From positions 124,001 through 188,000 of the forward strand of contig NZ_JABMCB010000170.1 of NCBI RefSeq assembly GCF_013359935.1: DNA of 64,000 nucleotides, read 5' to 3'. Source of the stretch: Paenibacillus xylanilyticus (GTDB lineage: Bacteria; Bacillota; Bacilli; Paenibacillales; Paenibacillaceae). Below the pieces are notes generated by a model. The model worked only from the letters and a program-made list of their open reading frames with translations. It searched no databases and was not told the origin of the DNA. Below, piece after piece: positions 53,398 to 61,835 of this stretch (position 1 is its first letter; every line of letters begins with the position of its first letter). Position numbers and translations under genes: made by a program.

Positions 53398-53605
53398 TAT
53401 GCATTATTCGTTGAATGAGATTTCTCCGATTTGGCTAATATTGATCGCAATTGTTTTGTTTGTGCAAGGGACATGGATTTTTCAGGATGCACGTAAACGT
53501 GGGCGTTTCCCCTGGTTATGGGGATTGTGGGGAATCACCGGATTTCCGACACCTCTTATAGTATATTGGTTGGTTGTTGTTCGATCAGAGCGTAAACGAT
53601 CCTAA
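53390..53605 (+). CDS. YxlD/YxlE-like sigma-Y negative regulator
   Basis: 71 residues, two membrane helices. The ATG at 53390 overlaps the YxlC-like gene. The line WIFQDARKRGRFPWLWGLWG ... FPTPLIVYWLVV is the phospholipase-D-N-terminal-like motif (PLDc_N) found in YxlE-type and related negative regulators of SigY. With only two small membrane proteins, this operon is shorter than the six-gene B. subtilis version and lacks yxlFG, its ABC transporter. Confidence 0.7.
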   Translation: MNNMHYSLNEISPIWLILIAIVLFVQGTWIFQDARKRGRFPWLWGLWGITGFPTPLIVYWLVVVRSERKRS

Positions 53606-53686
53606 CAGATATCGTCGACCATCGGCGGCAGGTTCTATGGATATAAAAAGATTTTGCACAAATATGTTGTTTAATTCTAGTAATCG

Positions 53687-53715
53687 TAGACATCGCTATT
53701 CTTTTCTAGTAGACT
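53687..53715 (+). promoter_or_regulatory. candidate SigA-type promoter
   Basis: TAGACA (53687-53692), 17-base spacer, TAGACT (53710-53715), 42 bases before the ATG at 53758. Both hexamers are moderate matches. Confidence 0.4.
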
Positions 53716-53757
53716 ATACAAATAAATATTAAAGATAGACTACCAGGAGGTTAGACG

Positions 53758-54141
53758 ATGCTGCGATTAGGAGAAAAGGTTGTCATCGTCGCGGATGCGT
53801 TTGAGCAGAATCTTCCTGTGGGGGAATATGGATTCATCATCGCTTATGACCGGAATCCGGACAATGCGTTCGATTACGTGCTTCGAGTGCCGCAGGTAAA
53901 CCGGAACTTTTTCGTTCCATCCGGCGACGTAGATCTGGAAGAGGTTCTGCTGAAGCAGGAAGCTGAGCGGGTCGAGCGAGAAGCGTTGATAGATTACGCC
54001 CTTGCGACACACAATGAGAAGCTGTTTCATCATTTGATGAACGGAGATTTTCAAGCTGTGGAAGAGGAAGAGGAAACCGCGAACGATGTTATGTCACAAG
54101 CGGATTTTATAAAGCAGGTTAATCTGCGTGCATGGATTTAG
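53758..54141 (+). CDS. IDEAL-like domain protein
   Basis: 127 residues. AGGAGG 8 bases before the ATG. Residues 1-60 form a small beta-rich domain (LRLGEKVVIVADAFEQ, FDYVLRVPQVNRNFFVPSGD) with an Asp-Asn-Pro loop. Then follows REALIDYALATHNEKLFHHLMNG, written here in parts as REALIDYALATHN and EKLFHHLMNG, which matches the IDEAL motif found at the C-terminus of small firmicute proteins. The end is acidic (EEEEETANDV). The function is not known. It is monocistronic with its own terminator, upstream of gatC. Confidence 0.7.
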   Translation: MLRLGEKVVIVADAFEQNLPVGEYGFIIAYDRNPDNAFDYVLRVPQVNRNFFVPSGDVDLEEVLLKQEAERVEREALIDYALATHNEKLFHHLMNGDFQAVEEEEETANDVMSQADFIKQVNLRAWI

Positions 54142-54149
54142 GATTTTAG

Positions 54150-54176
54150 AGAGTCGGCTGATGCCGGCTCTTTTTT
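54150..54176 (+). terminator. rho-independent terminator
   Basis: AGAGTCGGC (54150-54158) pairs with GCCGGCTCT (54163-54171), one mismatch, followed by TTTTTG. Confidence 0.75.
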
Positions 54177-54240
54177 GATAATTACACGAACTCCATGGAT
54201 TGGGGTTATTTTGCTTATTGGACAAGTCAGGTCATTTGCA

Positions 54241-54269
54241 TTGAATTGTCGAACCATCTCCCCTATAAT
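54241..54269 (+). promoter_or_regulatory. SigA promoter of gatCAB
   Basis: TTGAAT (54241-54246), 17-base spacer, TATAAT (54264-54269), 93 bases before gatC. The best SigA promoter in the window. Confidence 0.8.
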
Positions 54270-54362
54270 GAAAAAAGTTATCTTGGGACTTTAGCCCGTT
54301 AAACGAGCGATTCGTTTCAGGCAGTTTCGGGAAGTTGAACGAAATGAAGGAGGCATCCGGAA

Positions 54363-54650
54363 ATGAGTATTTCGAATAATGACGTTCAGCATGTGGCCAA
54401 GCTGGCCCGGCTCAATTTGACTTCTGAAGAAGAACAGACGCTTACAGGACAGCTGAACGCGATTTTAAAATATGCAGAGAAGCTGAATGAGCTGGATACA
54501 GAGAACATTGAGCCAACCACTCACGTTCTGCACGTCAGCAATGTGATGCGCGAAGATGAAACGAAGGAAAGCCTGTCGATTGAACAGGTGATGCGCAATG
54601 CACCGGAAGAAGAAGACGGGCAGTTTAAAGTGCCTGCTGTAATGGAGTAA
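54363..54650 (+). CDS. gatC: Asp-tRNA(Asn)/Glu-tRNA(Gln) amidotransferase subunit C
   Basis: 95 residues. GAAGGAGG precedes the ATG. NNDVQHVAKLARLNLTSEEE at the N-terminus and the YAEKLNELDTENIEPTTHVL segment match GatC, the small helical clamp of the GatCAB complex that converts mischarged Glu-tRNA(Gln) or Asp-tRNA(Asn). It starts the gatC-gatA-gatB operon. Confidence 0.95.
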   Translation: MSISNNDVQHVAKLARLNLTSEEEQTLTGQLNAILKYAEKLNELDTENIEPTTHVLHVSNVMREDETKESLSIEQVMRNAPEEEDGQFKVPAVME

Positions 54651-54678
54651 CGGATAACCGGAAGGAGGACGAAAAACC

Positions 54679-56136
54679 GTGAGTTTATTTGAACAATCGT
54701 TGCCTGAGTTACATAACAAGCTGCATGCCAAGGAGTTGTCAGTCAGCGACCTGGTGGACCAAGCGTACCAGACTATTGGTGCGCGTGAAGACAAGGTTAA
54801 AGCATATCTTGCGCTGGATGAAGAACAGGCGCGTTCCCGTGCACGTCAGCTGGATGACCGGCTCGTCAGTGGTGAGGAGAAAGGTTTGCTTTTTGGATTG
54901 CCGGTAGGGATTAAGGATAACATCGTTACGAACGGACTGCGCACCACGTGCGGCAGCCAGTTTTTGCGCAACTTCGACCCGGTATATGATGCAACGGTTG
55001 TCGAAAAGTTGAGAGCTGCAGATACCGTGACGATCGGAAAACTGAACATGGATGAATTCGCCATGGGCGGCTCGAATGAGAATTCAAGCTTCTATCCTGT
55101 TCGTAACCCATGGGCTCTGGACCGTGTTCCAGGTGGCTCCAGCGGTGGTTCAGCAGCAGCTGTTGCTGCAGGAGAAGCTTACTTCACGCTGGGATCAGAC
55201 ACAGGCGGCTCCATCAGACAGCCCGCTTCGTATTGTGGAGTTGTCGGCATGAAACCGACCTATGGACTTGTTTCGCGCTTTGGGTTGGTTGCATTTGCAT
55301 CCTCCCTGGATCAGATTGGACCTCTGACGAAAAATGTTGAGGATTCTGCTTATGTGCTGCAAGCCATTGCTGGCTACGATGCCAAAGATTCGACATCCGC
55401 AAAAGTGGAAATTCCGGATTATTTAAGTGGACTGACAGGAGATGTCAAAGGTTTGCGCATTGCTGTTCCGAAGGAATACATCGGTGAAGGCGTTGATCCG
55501 CAAGTCAAAGAGACCATTCTCTCTGCACTGAAAGTGCTCGAGGGACTCGGCGCCACTTGGGAAGAGGTATCCCTTCCGCATACCGAATATGCGGTTGCTA
55601 CGTACTACCTCTTGGCTTCCTCAGAAGCTTCTTCCAACCTGGCTCGTTTTGACGGTGTGCGTTATGGCGTGCGTGCTGATAACCCGGACAACCTGCTGGA
55701 TCTGTACCACCAGTCCCGCAGTCAGGGTTTTGGTCCGGAAGTGAAGCGTCGTATCATGCTCGGAACGTATGCACTCAGCTCCGGTTATTATGATGCTTAT
55801 TACTTGAAAGCCCAAAAAGTCCGTACATTGATCAAACAGGACTTCGATGACGTATTTGCCAAATATGATGTCATTATTGGACCAACTGCCCCTACGACCG
55901 CATTCAAATTGGGTTCTCAGGTGGATGATCCGCTCACAATGTATCTTAATGATATCCTGACCATTCCGGTCAGTCTGGCAGGCGTACCTGCAGTAAGCAT
56001 CCCATGCGGCTTCTCGGAAGGGCTGCCTGTCGGCATGCAGATTATTGGTAAAGCCTTTGATGAAACAACTGTACTGCGCGTTGCGCATGCGTTTGAACAA
56101 AATACGGAATTCCACAAGCAGCGTCCGCAGCTGTAG
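54679..56136 (+). CDS. gatA: Glu-tRNA(Gln) amidotransferase subunit A
   Basis: 485 residues. GTG start with GGAAGGAGG upstream. It releases ammonia from glutamine using the amidase signature Ser-cisSer-Lys triad: Lys79 in LPVGIKDN, Ser154 in [11 protein letters not shown] and Ser178 in [11 protein letters not shown], exactly at the positions of the S. aureus enzyme. Full length, no damage. It lies 28 bases after gatC and 26 bases before gatB. Confidence 0.96.
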   Translation: MSLFEQSLPELHNKLHAKELSVSDLVDQAYQTIGAREDKVKAYLALDEEQARSRARQLDDRLVSGEEKGLLFGLPVGIKDNIVTNGLRTTCGSQFLRNFDPVYDATVVEKLRAADTVTIGKLNMDEFAMGGSNENSSFYPVRNPWALDRVPGGSSGGSAAAVAAGEAYFTLGSDTGGSIRQPASYCGVVGMKPTYGLVSRFGLVAFASSLDQIGPLTKNVEDSAYVLQAIAGYDAKDSTSAKVEIPDYLSGLTGDVKGLRIAVPKEYIGEGVDPQVKETILSALKVLEGLGATWEEVSLPHTEYAVATYYLLASSEASSNLARFDGVRYGVRADNPDNLLDLYHQSRSQGFGPEVKRRIMLGTYALSSGYYDAYYLKAQKVRTLIKQDFDDVFAKYDVIIGPTAPTTAFKLGSQVDDPLTMYLNDILTIPVSLAGVPAVSIPCGFSEGLPVGMQIIGKAFDETTVLRVAHAFEQNTEFHKQRPQL

Positions 56137-56162
56137 ACTGCCCGGAACGGAGGAATATTGAT

Positions 56163-57602
56163 ATGTCCGCATCTAAATACGAAACGGTCATTGGACTTGA
56201 AGTCCATGTGGAGTTGCACACCAACTCCAAAATTTTTTGCGGCTGCTCCACGGCCTTTGGAGCACCGCCGAATACCCATACTTGTCCGGTCTGTCTCGGA
56301 CATCCGGGCGTATTGCCCGTACTGAATCGCCAGGCCGTGGATTATGCCATGAAAGCAGCCATGGCCCTCAACTGTACCATTGCTGATGTTAGCAAATTCG
56401 ATCGTAAAAACTACTTCTATCCGGATTCTCCGAAAGCCTATCAGATTTCTCAATTCGATCAACCGATCGGTGAGAACGGATGGATTGACATTGAAGTCAA
56501 CGGAGAAACGAAACGAATCGGCATCACCCGACTTCATTTGGAAGAAGATGCGGGTAAGCTTACTCACGTTGATGGGGGCTATGCTTCATTGGTCGACTTC
56601 AACCGTGTGGGTACGCCTCTGGTTGAGATTGTATCCGAACCGGAAATTTCCTCTCCGGAAGAAGCCCGTGCCTATCTGGAAAAACTGCGTGCAATCATGC
56701 AGTACTGTGATGTGTCTGATGTGAAAATGGAAGAAGGCTCCCTGCGTTGTGATGCCAACATCAGTTTGCGTCCGCATGGGCAGGAGAAGCTGGGAACCAG
56801 AGCAGAACTGAAAAACATGAACTCTTTCCGTGGCGTACAGCGCGGTTTGGAATACGAGCAGTTCCGTCAGGCTGAAATTTTGGATGACGGTGGTGAAGTG
56901 GTACAGGAGACACGTCGCTGGGATGAGGCACAAGGGAAAACGCTGACGATGCGCGGCAAAGAGCAAGCGCATGACTATCGTTATTTCCCGGATCCGGATC
57001 TGGTGAAGCTGCATATCGATGCAGCTTGGAAGGAACGAATCAAAGCTTCGATCCCTGAACTTCCGGACGAGCGCAAAGCCCGTTATACCGCTGATTATGG
57101 ACTGCCTAATTATGATGCAGAGGTGATTACCTCTTCCAAAGCGGTTGCCGATCTTTTTGAAGACAGTCTGAAATATACCCAGGATGCCAAAGCCGTATCC
57201 AACTGGATTATGGGTGATCTGCTTGGTTATCTGAACAACAGTAACCTGGAATTGTCCCAGGTGCCTCTGACGGGTCAGGGACTGGGAGAAATGATCGGAT
57301 TGCTTGAAAAAGGCACGATTAGCAGCAAAATCGCCAAAACCGTCTTTAAGGAAATGCTGGAGAGCGGCAAGCTTCCACAGCAAATCGTTGAGGAAAAAGG
57401 TCTCGTGCAAATCAGTGACGAAGGTGCCATTCTCGCCATTGTTGAGCAGGTTGTCGCGAACAATCCTCAATCCGTGGAAGATTACAAAGCGGGAAAACAG
57501 AAAGCCATTGGTTTCCTGGTTGGTCAGGTGATGAAAGAAAGTAAAGGTAAGGCTAATCCGGGTCTGGTTAATCAACTGCTTGCAGATGTACTGAACCGCT
57601 AA
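56163..57602 (+). CDS. gatB: Asp/Glu-tRNA amidotransferase subunit B
   Basis: 479 residues. CGGAGG precedes the ATG. The N-terminal phosphorylation domain starts [20 protein letters not shown] with the Zn-like cluster CGCSTAFG ... CPVCLGHPG, then the [14 protein letters not shown] motif. The C-terminal helical and tail domain ([18 protein letters not shown]) binds the tRNA. The subunit activates the tRNA-bound acid with ATP and transfers ammonia from GatA. The presence of the operon implies that Gln-tRNA and/or Asn-tRNA are made indirectly. Confidence 0.96.
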   Translation: MSASKYETVIGLEVHVELHTNSKIFCGCSTAFGAPPNTHTCPVCLGHPGVLPVLNRQAVDYAMKAAMALNCTIADVSKFDRKNYFYPDSPKAYQISQFDQPIGENGWIDIEVNGETKRIGITRLHLEEDAGKLTHVDGGYASLVDFNRVGTPLVEIVSEPEISSPEEARAYLEKLRAIMQYCDVSDVKMEEGSLRCDANISLRPHGQEKLGTRAELKNMNSFRGVQRGLEYEQFRQAEILDDGGEVVQETRRWDEAQGKTLTMRGKEQAHDYRYFPDPDLVKLHIDAAWKERIKASIPELPDERKARYTADYGLPNYDAEVITSSKAVADLFEDSLKYTQDAKAVSNWIMGDLLGYLNNSNLELSQVPLTGQGLGEMIGLLEKGTISSKIAKTVFKEMLESGKLPQQIVEEKGLVQISDEGAILAIVEQVVANNPQSVEDYKAGKQKAIGFLVGQVMKESKGKANPGLVNQLLADVLNR

Positions 57603-57622
57603 TCCATCCGGTAAGGCCGGAC

Positions 57623-57657
57623 AGAAAGAGGCTCGTCCCTGTGACAGCCTCTTTTCT
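57623..57657 (+). terminator. rho-independent terminator of gatCAB
   Basis: AGAAAGAGGCT (57623-57633) pairs with AGCCTCTTTTCT (57646-57657), followed by TATTTTG. Confidence 0.8.
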
Positions 57658-57720
57658 TATTTTGTGAGGCAAGGATATACTCTTGTAATTCGGATATAGC
57701 TGCGTACGAAGGAGAAGAGA

Positions 57721-58191
57721 GTGGATATGAAGATTCAATTGTTGGCGTTGAATGATCCGGAGACGGCTGGGCAGCTATGGAGACTTCAGCATGTAGCTTA
57801 TCGACTGGAAGCAGAGATGATCGGTTTTCAGGAAATTCCGCCTTTGATGGATACGATCGAATCTCTGCAAAGCTGCGGAGAGACCTTTTACGGTTTATTG
57901 GACAATGATGAAGAGCTTCTTGGTGCCGTTGCTGTGGCTGAGGAAGAGGAGAACACGTTGACGATTACACGCATGATGGTGCACCCTGAACATTTTCGCA
58001 AAGGCATTGCGGCTGCATTGATGAGACATGTGTTCGAGCAGTATCCAGATCTTCCGCGGTATATTGTATCAACGGGTACATTGAACCAACCGGCAGTGAA
58101 TTTATATACCAAATTCGGCTTCAAACCCGTGGAGGTTACTGCAATTGCGCCTGGCGTGGAATTAACGACATTTCATAAGAATAAACATTAA
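57721..58191 (+). CDS. GNAT-family N-acetyltransferase
   Basis: 156 residues. GTG 57721 lies 6 bases after AAGGAG. The acetyl-CoA loop reads LTITRMMVHPEHFRKGIAAALMRHVFE (motif A, R/Q-x-x-G-x-G/A in RKGIAA), followed by YIVSTGTLNQPAVNLYTKFGFKP. The substrate is unknown. It is in line with mgtC (33-base gap) and may be co-transcribed. Confidence 0.88.
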   Translation: MDMKIQLLALNDPETAGQLWRLQHVAYRLEAEMIGFQEIPPLMDTIESLQSCGETFYGLLDNDEELLGAVAVAEEEENTLTITRMMVHPEHFRKGIAAALMRHVFEQYPDLPRYIVSTGTLNQPAVNLYTKFGFKPVEVTAIAPGVELTTFHKNKH

Positions 58192-58224
58192 TCATGTGAA
58201 CTTTGTGGAGGAGGAATACCAGTT

Positions 58225-58935
58225 TTGGGTGATCCCTGGTTTATCGATGAGTGGCACATTTTATTGAGATTATTACTGGCCATGCTGCTTGGAGGACTTG
58301 TAGGTCTGGAGCGTGAACGTTCCAATCATGCTGCTGGTCTGCGTACCCATATTCTGGTGTGTCTTGGGTCTGCATTGATTATGATGTTGTCTGTTTATGG
58401 TTTTAAAGATTTTGCCAATGAATTAAATGTAAGGATTGATCCGGCCCGTTTGGCTACGGCAGTTATTACCGGTGTCGGATTCCTTGGAGCGGGTACAATT
58501 CTCTTTACCGGAAAGTCCATTACAGGACTCACCACTGCAGCTTCAATCTGGGTTGTTGCAGCCATCGGACTGGCAGCTGGCGCGGGATTCTTTTTTGCCT
58601 CGATCGTATCTACGATACTGGTACTGCTCAATCTATGGGTATTCAACAAGCTCGAGCTCAGGTATATACGAGGGAACAAACTGCATGTTGTGACACTACA
58701 TACGTTGTCAGAACCCGGTTTTCTGGAACAGGTGTCTTCATTTCTGGAGCAAGAGAAGATCAAAATACGCAAAATCACAGTGAATGAGCAGGATTTAGCC
58801 TTTGCAGAAATGATTTCGGTTGAGCGCAAAATTGAGATTGTACTCCATGTGCACGTACCTCATGAACTCAATACCGTACAACTGGTAACCCAATTAAGGC
58901 AATGGGAACACGTGACCAAAGTGTCGATAGAATAA
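58225..58935 (+). CDS. MgtC/SapB-family membrane protein
   Basis: 236 residues. TTG 58225 with GTGGAGGAGG upstream. Four to five helices: LLRLLLAMLLGGLVGLERER (the family's first-helix motif), GLRTHILVCLGSALIMMLS, RLATAVITGVGFLGAGTIL and GLTTAASIWVVAAIGLAAGAGF. A C-terminal ACT-like domain follows (VTLHTLSEPGFLEQVSSF). In pathogens MgtC inhibits the F-type ATPase; in other bacteria it is linked to low magnesium. No magnesium leader is seen here. Confidence 0.9.
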   Translation: MGDPWFIDEWHILLRLLLAMLLGGLVGLERERSNHAAGLRTHILVCLGSALIMMLSVYGFKDFANELNVRIDPARLATAVITGVGFLGAGTILFTGKSITGLTTAASIWVVAAIGLAAGAGFFFASIVSTILVLLNLWVFNKLELRYIRGNKLHVVTLHTLSEPGFLEQVSSFLEQEKIKIRKITVNEQDLAFAEMISVERKIEIVLHVHVPHELNTVQLVTQLRQWEHVTKVSIE

Positions 58936-58941
58936 ATGATC

Positions 58942-58979
58942 AAAACCCTCCACAAGCCTGTTGTGTCGGAGGGTTTTTG
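58942..58979 (+). terminator. rho-independent terminator
   Basis: AACCCTCC (58944-58951) pairs with GGAGGGTT (58968-58975), extended inward by ACAA/TTGT, followed by TTTTGG. Confidence 0.85.
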
Positions 58980-59082
58980 GTCATACCCATATTTTTTCCA
59001 GTTACTCTCCGGGCTCTTTAGGGTACTATCTAACCAAATGCATGAAGAACGGGAATACGATTTCATAAGAAAGGAGTATGTC

Positions 59083-59676
59083 ATGAAAGGAAAACGTCAA
59101 TCGAGGAGAAACGGACAAACGACCAAAACAAAGCCGCTCCGAAATCGGACACATAAATTTATTGCCGGGCTGCTAAGTGCAGTCATTCCGGGCCTGGGAC
59201 ATATCTATTTGCGGCTGTATATGAGAGGTTTAACATTTATGCTGCTTGTATTGCTTGACCTGTCGGCACTTTTATATTTTTCATCCATCGGCATACAGAT
59301 TAATGTACCTCTTTTAATTTTGCTCGCTTTGTTCATTCCGGTAATCTACTTTTACAATGTATTCGATGTACTGCAATCGGCGGATTGGGTCATGATGCGG
59401 AGACGTAGAGCCGCAACCCATGGAAGTATGGACAAGCCAGTAACAAGCGAACGAGCTATTGGTGAAGCATTTATGGCTTGGGAGCGAGGCATTTCGTTTG
59501 GGCTCCTGCTGATAATAGGTGGCGGACTGATGGTCCTGTTTTTCCGTAAACCCCGCTGGTTCCAAGAAATTTTAGCTGTATATGGTGGATATGTTTTTGC
59601 CGGTTTGTTAATTATCGGTGGGCTGATCCTGTTCGGACGTGAGATCTGGGTCATGCTGCGCAAAAAGAAAGTATAG
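59083..59676 (+). CDS. hypothetical multi-span membrane protein
   Basis: 197 residues. ATG 59083 follows AGAAAGGAG. The N-terminus is highly basic (MKGKRQSRRNGQTTKTKPLR). Then come an IAGLLSAVIPGLGHIYL segment resembling the TM2-like 'GxGHxYLG' motif, and about four helices. It is 24 bases before, and likely co-transcribed with, the LiaF/DUF4097 gene, which suggests an envelope-stress role (inference). Confidence 0.75.
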   Translation: MKGKRQSRRNGQTTKTKPLRNRTHKFIAGLLSAVIPGLGHIYLRLYMRGLTFMLLVLLDLSALLYFSSIGIQINVPLLILLALFIPVIYFYNVFDVLQSADWVMMRRRRAATHGSMDKPVTSERAIGEAFMAWERGISFGLLLIIGGGLMVLFFRKPRWFQEILAVYGGYVFAGLLIIGGLILFGREIWVMLRKKKV

Positions 59677-59700
59677 ATGGGAAATCAAGGAGGGAAAGTG

Positions 59701-61104
59701 ATGAACCGTAAAGTCCGGGTCGGTCGCTATACGGCTGCCGCCTTAATCATAGCGGTCGGTGTGCTGTTGATTTTGGATAAACGGTGGGGAACGGACTACG
59801 TATATGAAATGGTCGACTGGTGGCCGTTGCTGCTCATTGTATTAGGTGTGGAATACATACTGTTATTCCTGTGGACACGCAGTAAGAAAAAGGCAGTATC
59901 AGATGAGTTGCAGGATGAGAAAGTAAAGATCCGTTTCAGACCGGATGCAAAAGGCATCCTGGCTTCCCTTGTACTTACAGCTTCCGTATTTATCGTGACA
60001 GAACAGGATCATTACATGCACCTTTGGAACAGAGTGAGCCTTAATCTGGGAGCAGCATCCATGGATTACAGCCAGGCAGCGGGATACATGCAAGACAAGG
60101 GAACAATTCGTGTGCCTGTTGGAATGGATACGTCCGATCTAGTTGTTCAAGGGGTGAATGGGGATATCTCGGTACAACGCGGGGATACGGACGAGATAGA
60201 GGTACGAACTGTAGTATGGGTAGATAAGACAACTGAGGTAGAGGCCAAGGCCGTGGCAGATGCATCATTTATTGAGACAGACGGTACCAAGGTTATTCAT
60301 ATTACTGCAACGGGCAAGACTTATGGAGAGAACGATAAAACACAGCCGCGAATGAATATGACCATCACTATTCCGGATGACCGGCGTTTCAATCTTGATA
60401 TTCGTACTTCCAATGGAGCCATATTGTTAAACCGTCCGGAGGCCATTAGCACGATTTTGGCTGAGACCGGGAATGGACGTATCCGAATTACGAATGCGGT
60501 AGGTGATATTACGGGCAAAACGTTAAACGGTGATGTCATTGTGGCCAATGCCATGGGTAATGTGGACCTGGATAGTAACCGGGGAGACATGAAAGCTCGC
60601 GGAGTTTCGGGGGATGTGGATTTGACGACACAGGTGGGAAGCATCAGCATTACCGATTCTATAGGTGAATTTACCGCTGAAACGCGGAACGGAAATATTA
60701 CTTTGGATGGTGCCAATCTTGCGATCAGGGCTCAGTCCCTTAATGGCAGCATCAGCATCGTATCCTCCAAAGTTGGCGGGGATTGGGATGTATACAGCGC
60801 GGTTGGTGCAATCAGCATCTTGCTCCCGCATCAGGGGGATTACAGTCTGAGCGGCTCCAGCAGTTATGGGGATCTGAAGACGGACCTGCCTTTTACTGTG
60901 CAAAATAAAACCATAGAAGGTCAGCTGGGCGAAGGAGAATACAGAGTTAAAATTGAGGGGAACAGCGACCTAACCATTAATCGTAACCCCGATGTACCTT
61001 CGACGGATGTGAACACTTCAGAAGTGGAAGACACAGACGGGAATATGGGGCAGATCACCGAAAACGGAGGAAATTCCCAGGACAATGCGTCTGAAGTTCC
61101 GTAA
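59701..61104 (+). CDS. LiaF/DUF4097-type envelope protein
   Basis: 467 residues. ATG 59701 has AAGGAGGG 7 bases upstream, preferred over ATG 59677. N-terminal two-helix LiaF/LiaI-like region (YTAAALIIAVGVLLILDKR, WWPLLLIVLGVEYILLFLW) is followed by a long beta-helix of DUF4097 repeats, seen as G-x-I/V-x-V alternations (NGDISVQRG, SNGAILLNRP, NGDVIVANAM, VGSISITDSI, NGNITLDGAN, NGSISIVSSK). A Ser/Asn/Asp tail closes it. Members of the LiaX/DUF4097 group sense cell-wall antibiotics. It forms a pair with the preceding gene. Confidence 0.82.
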   Translation: MNRKVRVGRYTAAALIIAVGVLLILDKRWGTDYVYEMVDWWPLLLIVLGVEYILLFLWTRSKKKAVSDELQDEKVKIRFRPDAKGILASLVLTASVFIVTEQDHYMHLWNRVSLNLGAASMDYSQAAGYMQDKGTIRVPVGMDTSDLVVQGVNGDISVQRGDTDEIEVRTVVWVDKTTEVEAKAVADASFIETDGTKVIHITATGKTYGENDKTQPRMNMTITIPDDRRFNLDIRTSNGAILLNRPEAISTILAETGNGRIRITNAVGDITGKTLNGDVIVANAMGNVDLDSNRGDMKARGVSGDVDLTTQVGSISITDSIGEFTAETRNGNITLDGANLAIRAQSLNGSISIVSSKVGGDWDVYSAVGAISILLPHQGDYSLSGSSSYGDLKTDLPFTVQNKTIEGQLGEGEYRVKIEGNSDLTINRNPDVPSTDVNTSEVEDTDGNMGQITENGGNSQDNASEVP

Positions 61105-61271
61105 CTGCCGCGTTGACAATAAACTTACAATCGCCGTACAATAAATAATAAATGGCAAGGTTACATGACAGGAAAGATTGAGGTCGTGTTCTTTGTCAAG
61201 AATCAACTCTGATAGACAAGACGTGAATGATCTGGTCTTCTTAGAGAATGAAAGGTAAGGCGGTGGGTTTT

Positions 61272-61694
61272 ATGGCAACACGTGTCCAACATGCGTTGGA
61301 GCATCTGAAAACGACCGGTGTCCGTATTACACCCCAGCGCCATGCCATATTGAATTATCTGATGGAATCCATGGGGCATCCGACAGCCGATGAAATTTAC
61401 CGTGCGCTTGAACCCCAGTTTCCCAGTATGAGCGTGGCGACTGTATATAACAATTTGAAGATGTTTCTGGAAGCCGGCATGGTTCGGGAATTGACATACG
61501 GAGATAACTCCAGCCGCTTCGATGCCAATGTAACGGATCATTACCATGTCATTTGTGATAAATGCGGTAAAATTGAAGATTTCAGTTATCCTTCGCTCAA
61601 AAGCGTTGAGCTCCAGGCGGAATCAAGTACCGGATTTGAAGTCCACGGACACCGTTTGGAAGTTTATGGTGTTTGTAAAAGTTGCAGGGATTAA
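61272..61694 (+). CDS. perR: peroxide-sensing Fur-family repressor PerR
   Basis: 140 residues. ATG 61272 lies 4-5 bases after GGTGGG; ATG 61248 is an alternative. Residues of the regulatory site fit PerR one-off from the B. subtilis numbering: His36 (MGHPTADE), Asp84 (SRFDAN), His90 and His92 (DHYHVI), Asp103 (EDF). The structural Zn site is Cys95/Cys98 (CDKC) and Cys135/Cys138 (CKSC). PerR represses catalase, ahpC and heme genes, and is inactivated when Fe-bound His is oxidised by peroxide. The Asp at position 103, rather than Glu, also favours PerR over Fur or Zur. Confidence 0.9.
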   Translation: MATRVQHALEHLKTTGVRITPQRHAILNYLMESMGHPTADEIYRALEPQFPSMSVATVYNNLKMFLEAGMVRELTYGDNSSRFDANVTDHYHVICDKCGKIEDFSYPSLKSVELQAESSTGFEVHGHRLEVYGVCKSCRD

Positions 61695-61714
61695 GAGAGT
61701 TGAATTACAATATT

Positions 61715-61752
61715 AACGTGCAGAATTCAGTTTGGATTCTACACGTTTTTTG
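61715..61752 (+). terminator. rho-independent terminator of perR
   Basis: AACGTGCAGAAT (61715-61726) pairs with ATTCTACACGTT (61736-61747), one mismatch, followed by TTTTGTTTTT. Confidence 0.8.
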
Positions 61753-61835
61753 TTTTTGGGGATAAAAAAATACATCATGGTTTTCAAGCTGCAAATATAT
61801 CTTTATGATTCAGCATGATTAACGGAGGTAGGCGT

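Noticed and set aside
61137..61158. AT-rich stretch upstream of perR as a PerR box
   Set aside because: ACAATAAATAATAAAT lacks the two-fold symmetry of TTATAATNATTATAA beyond chance.
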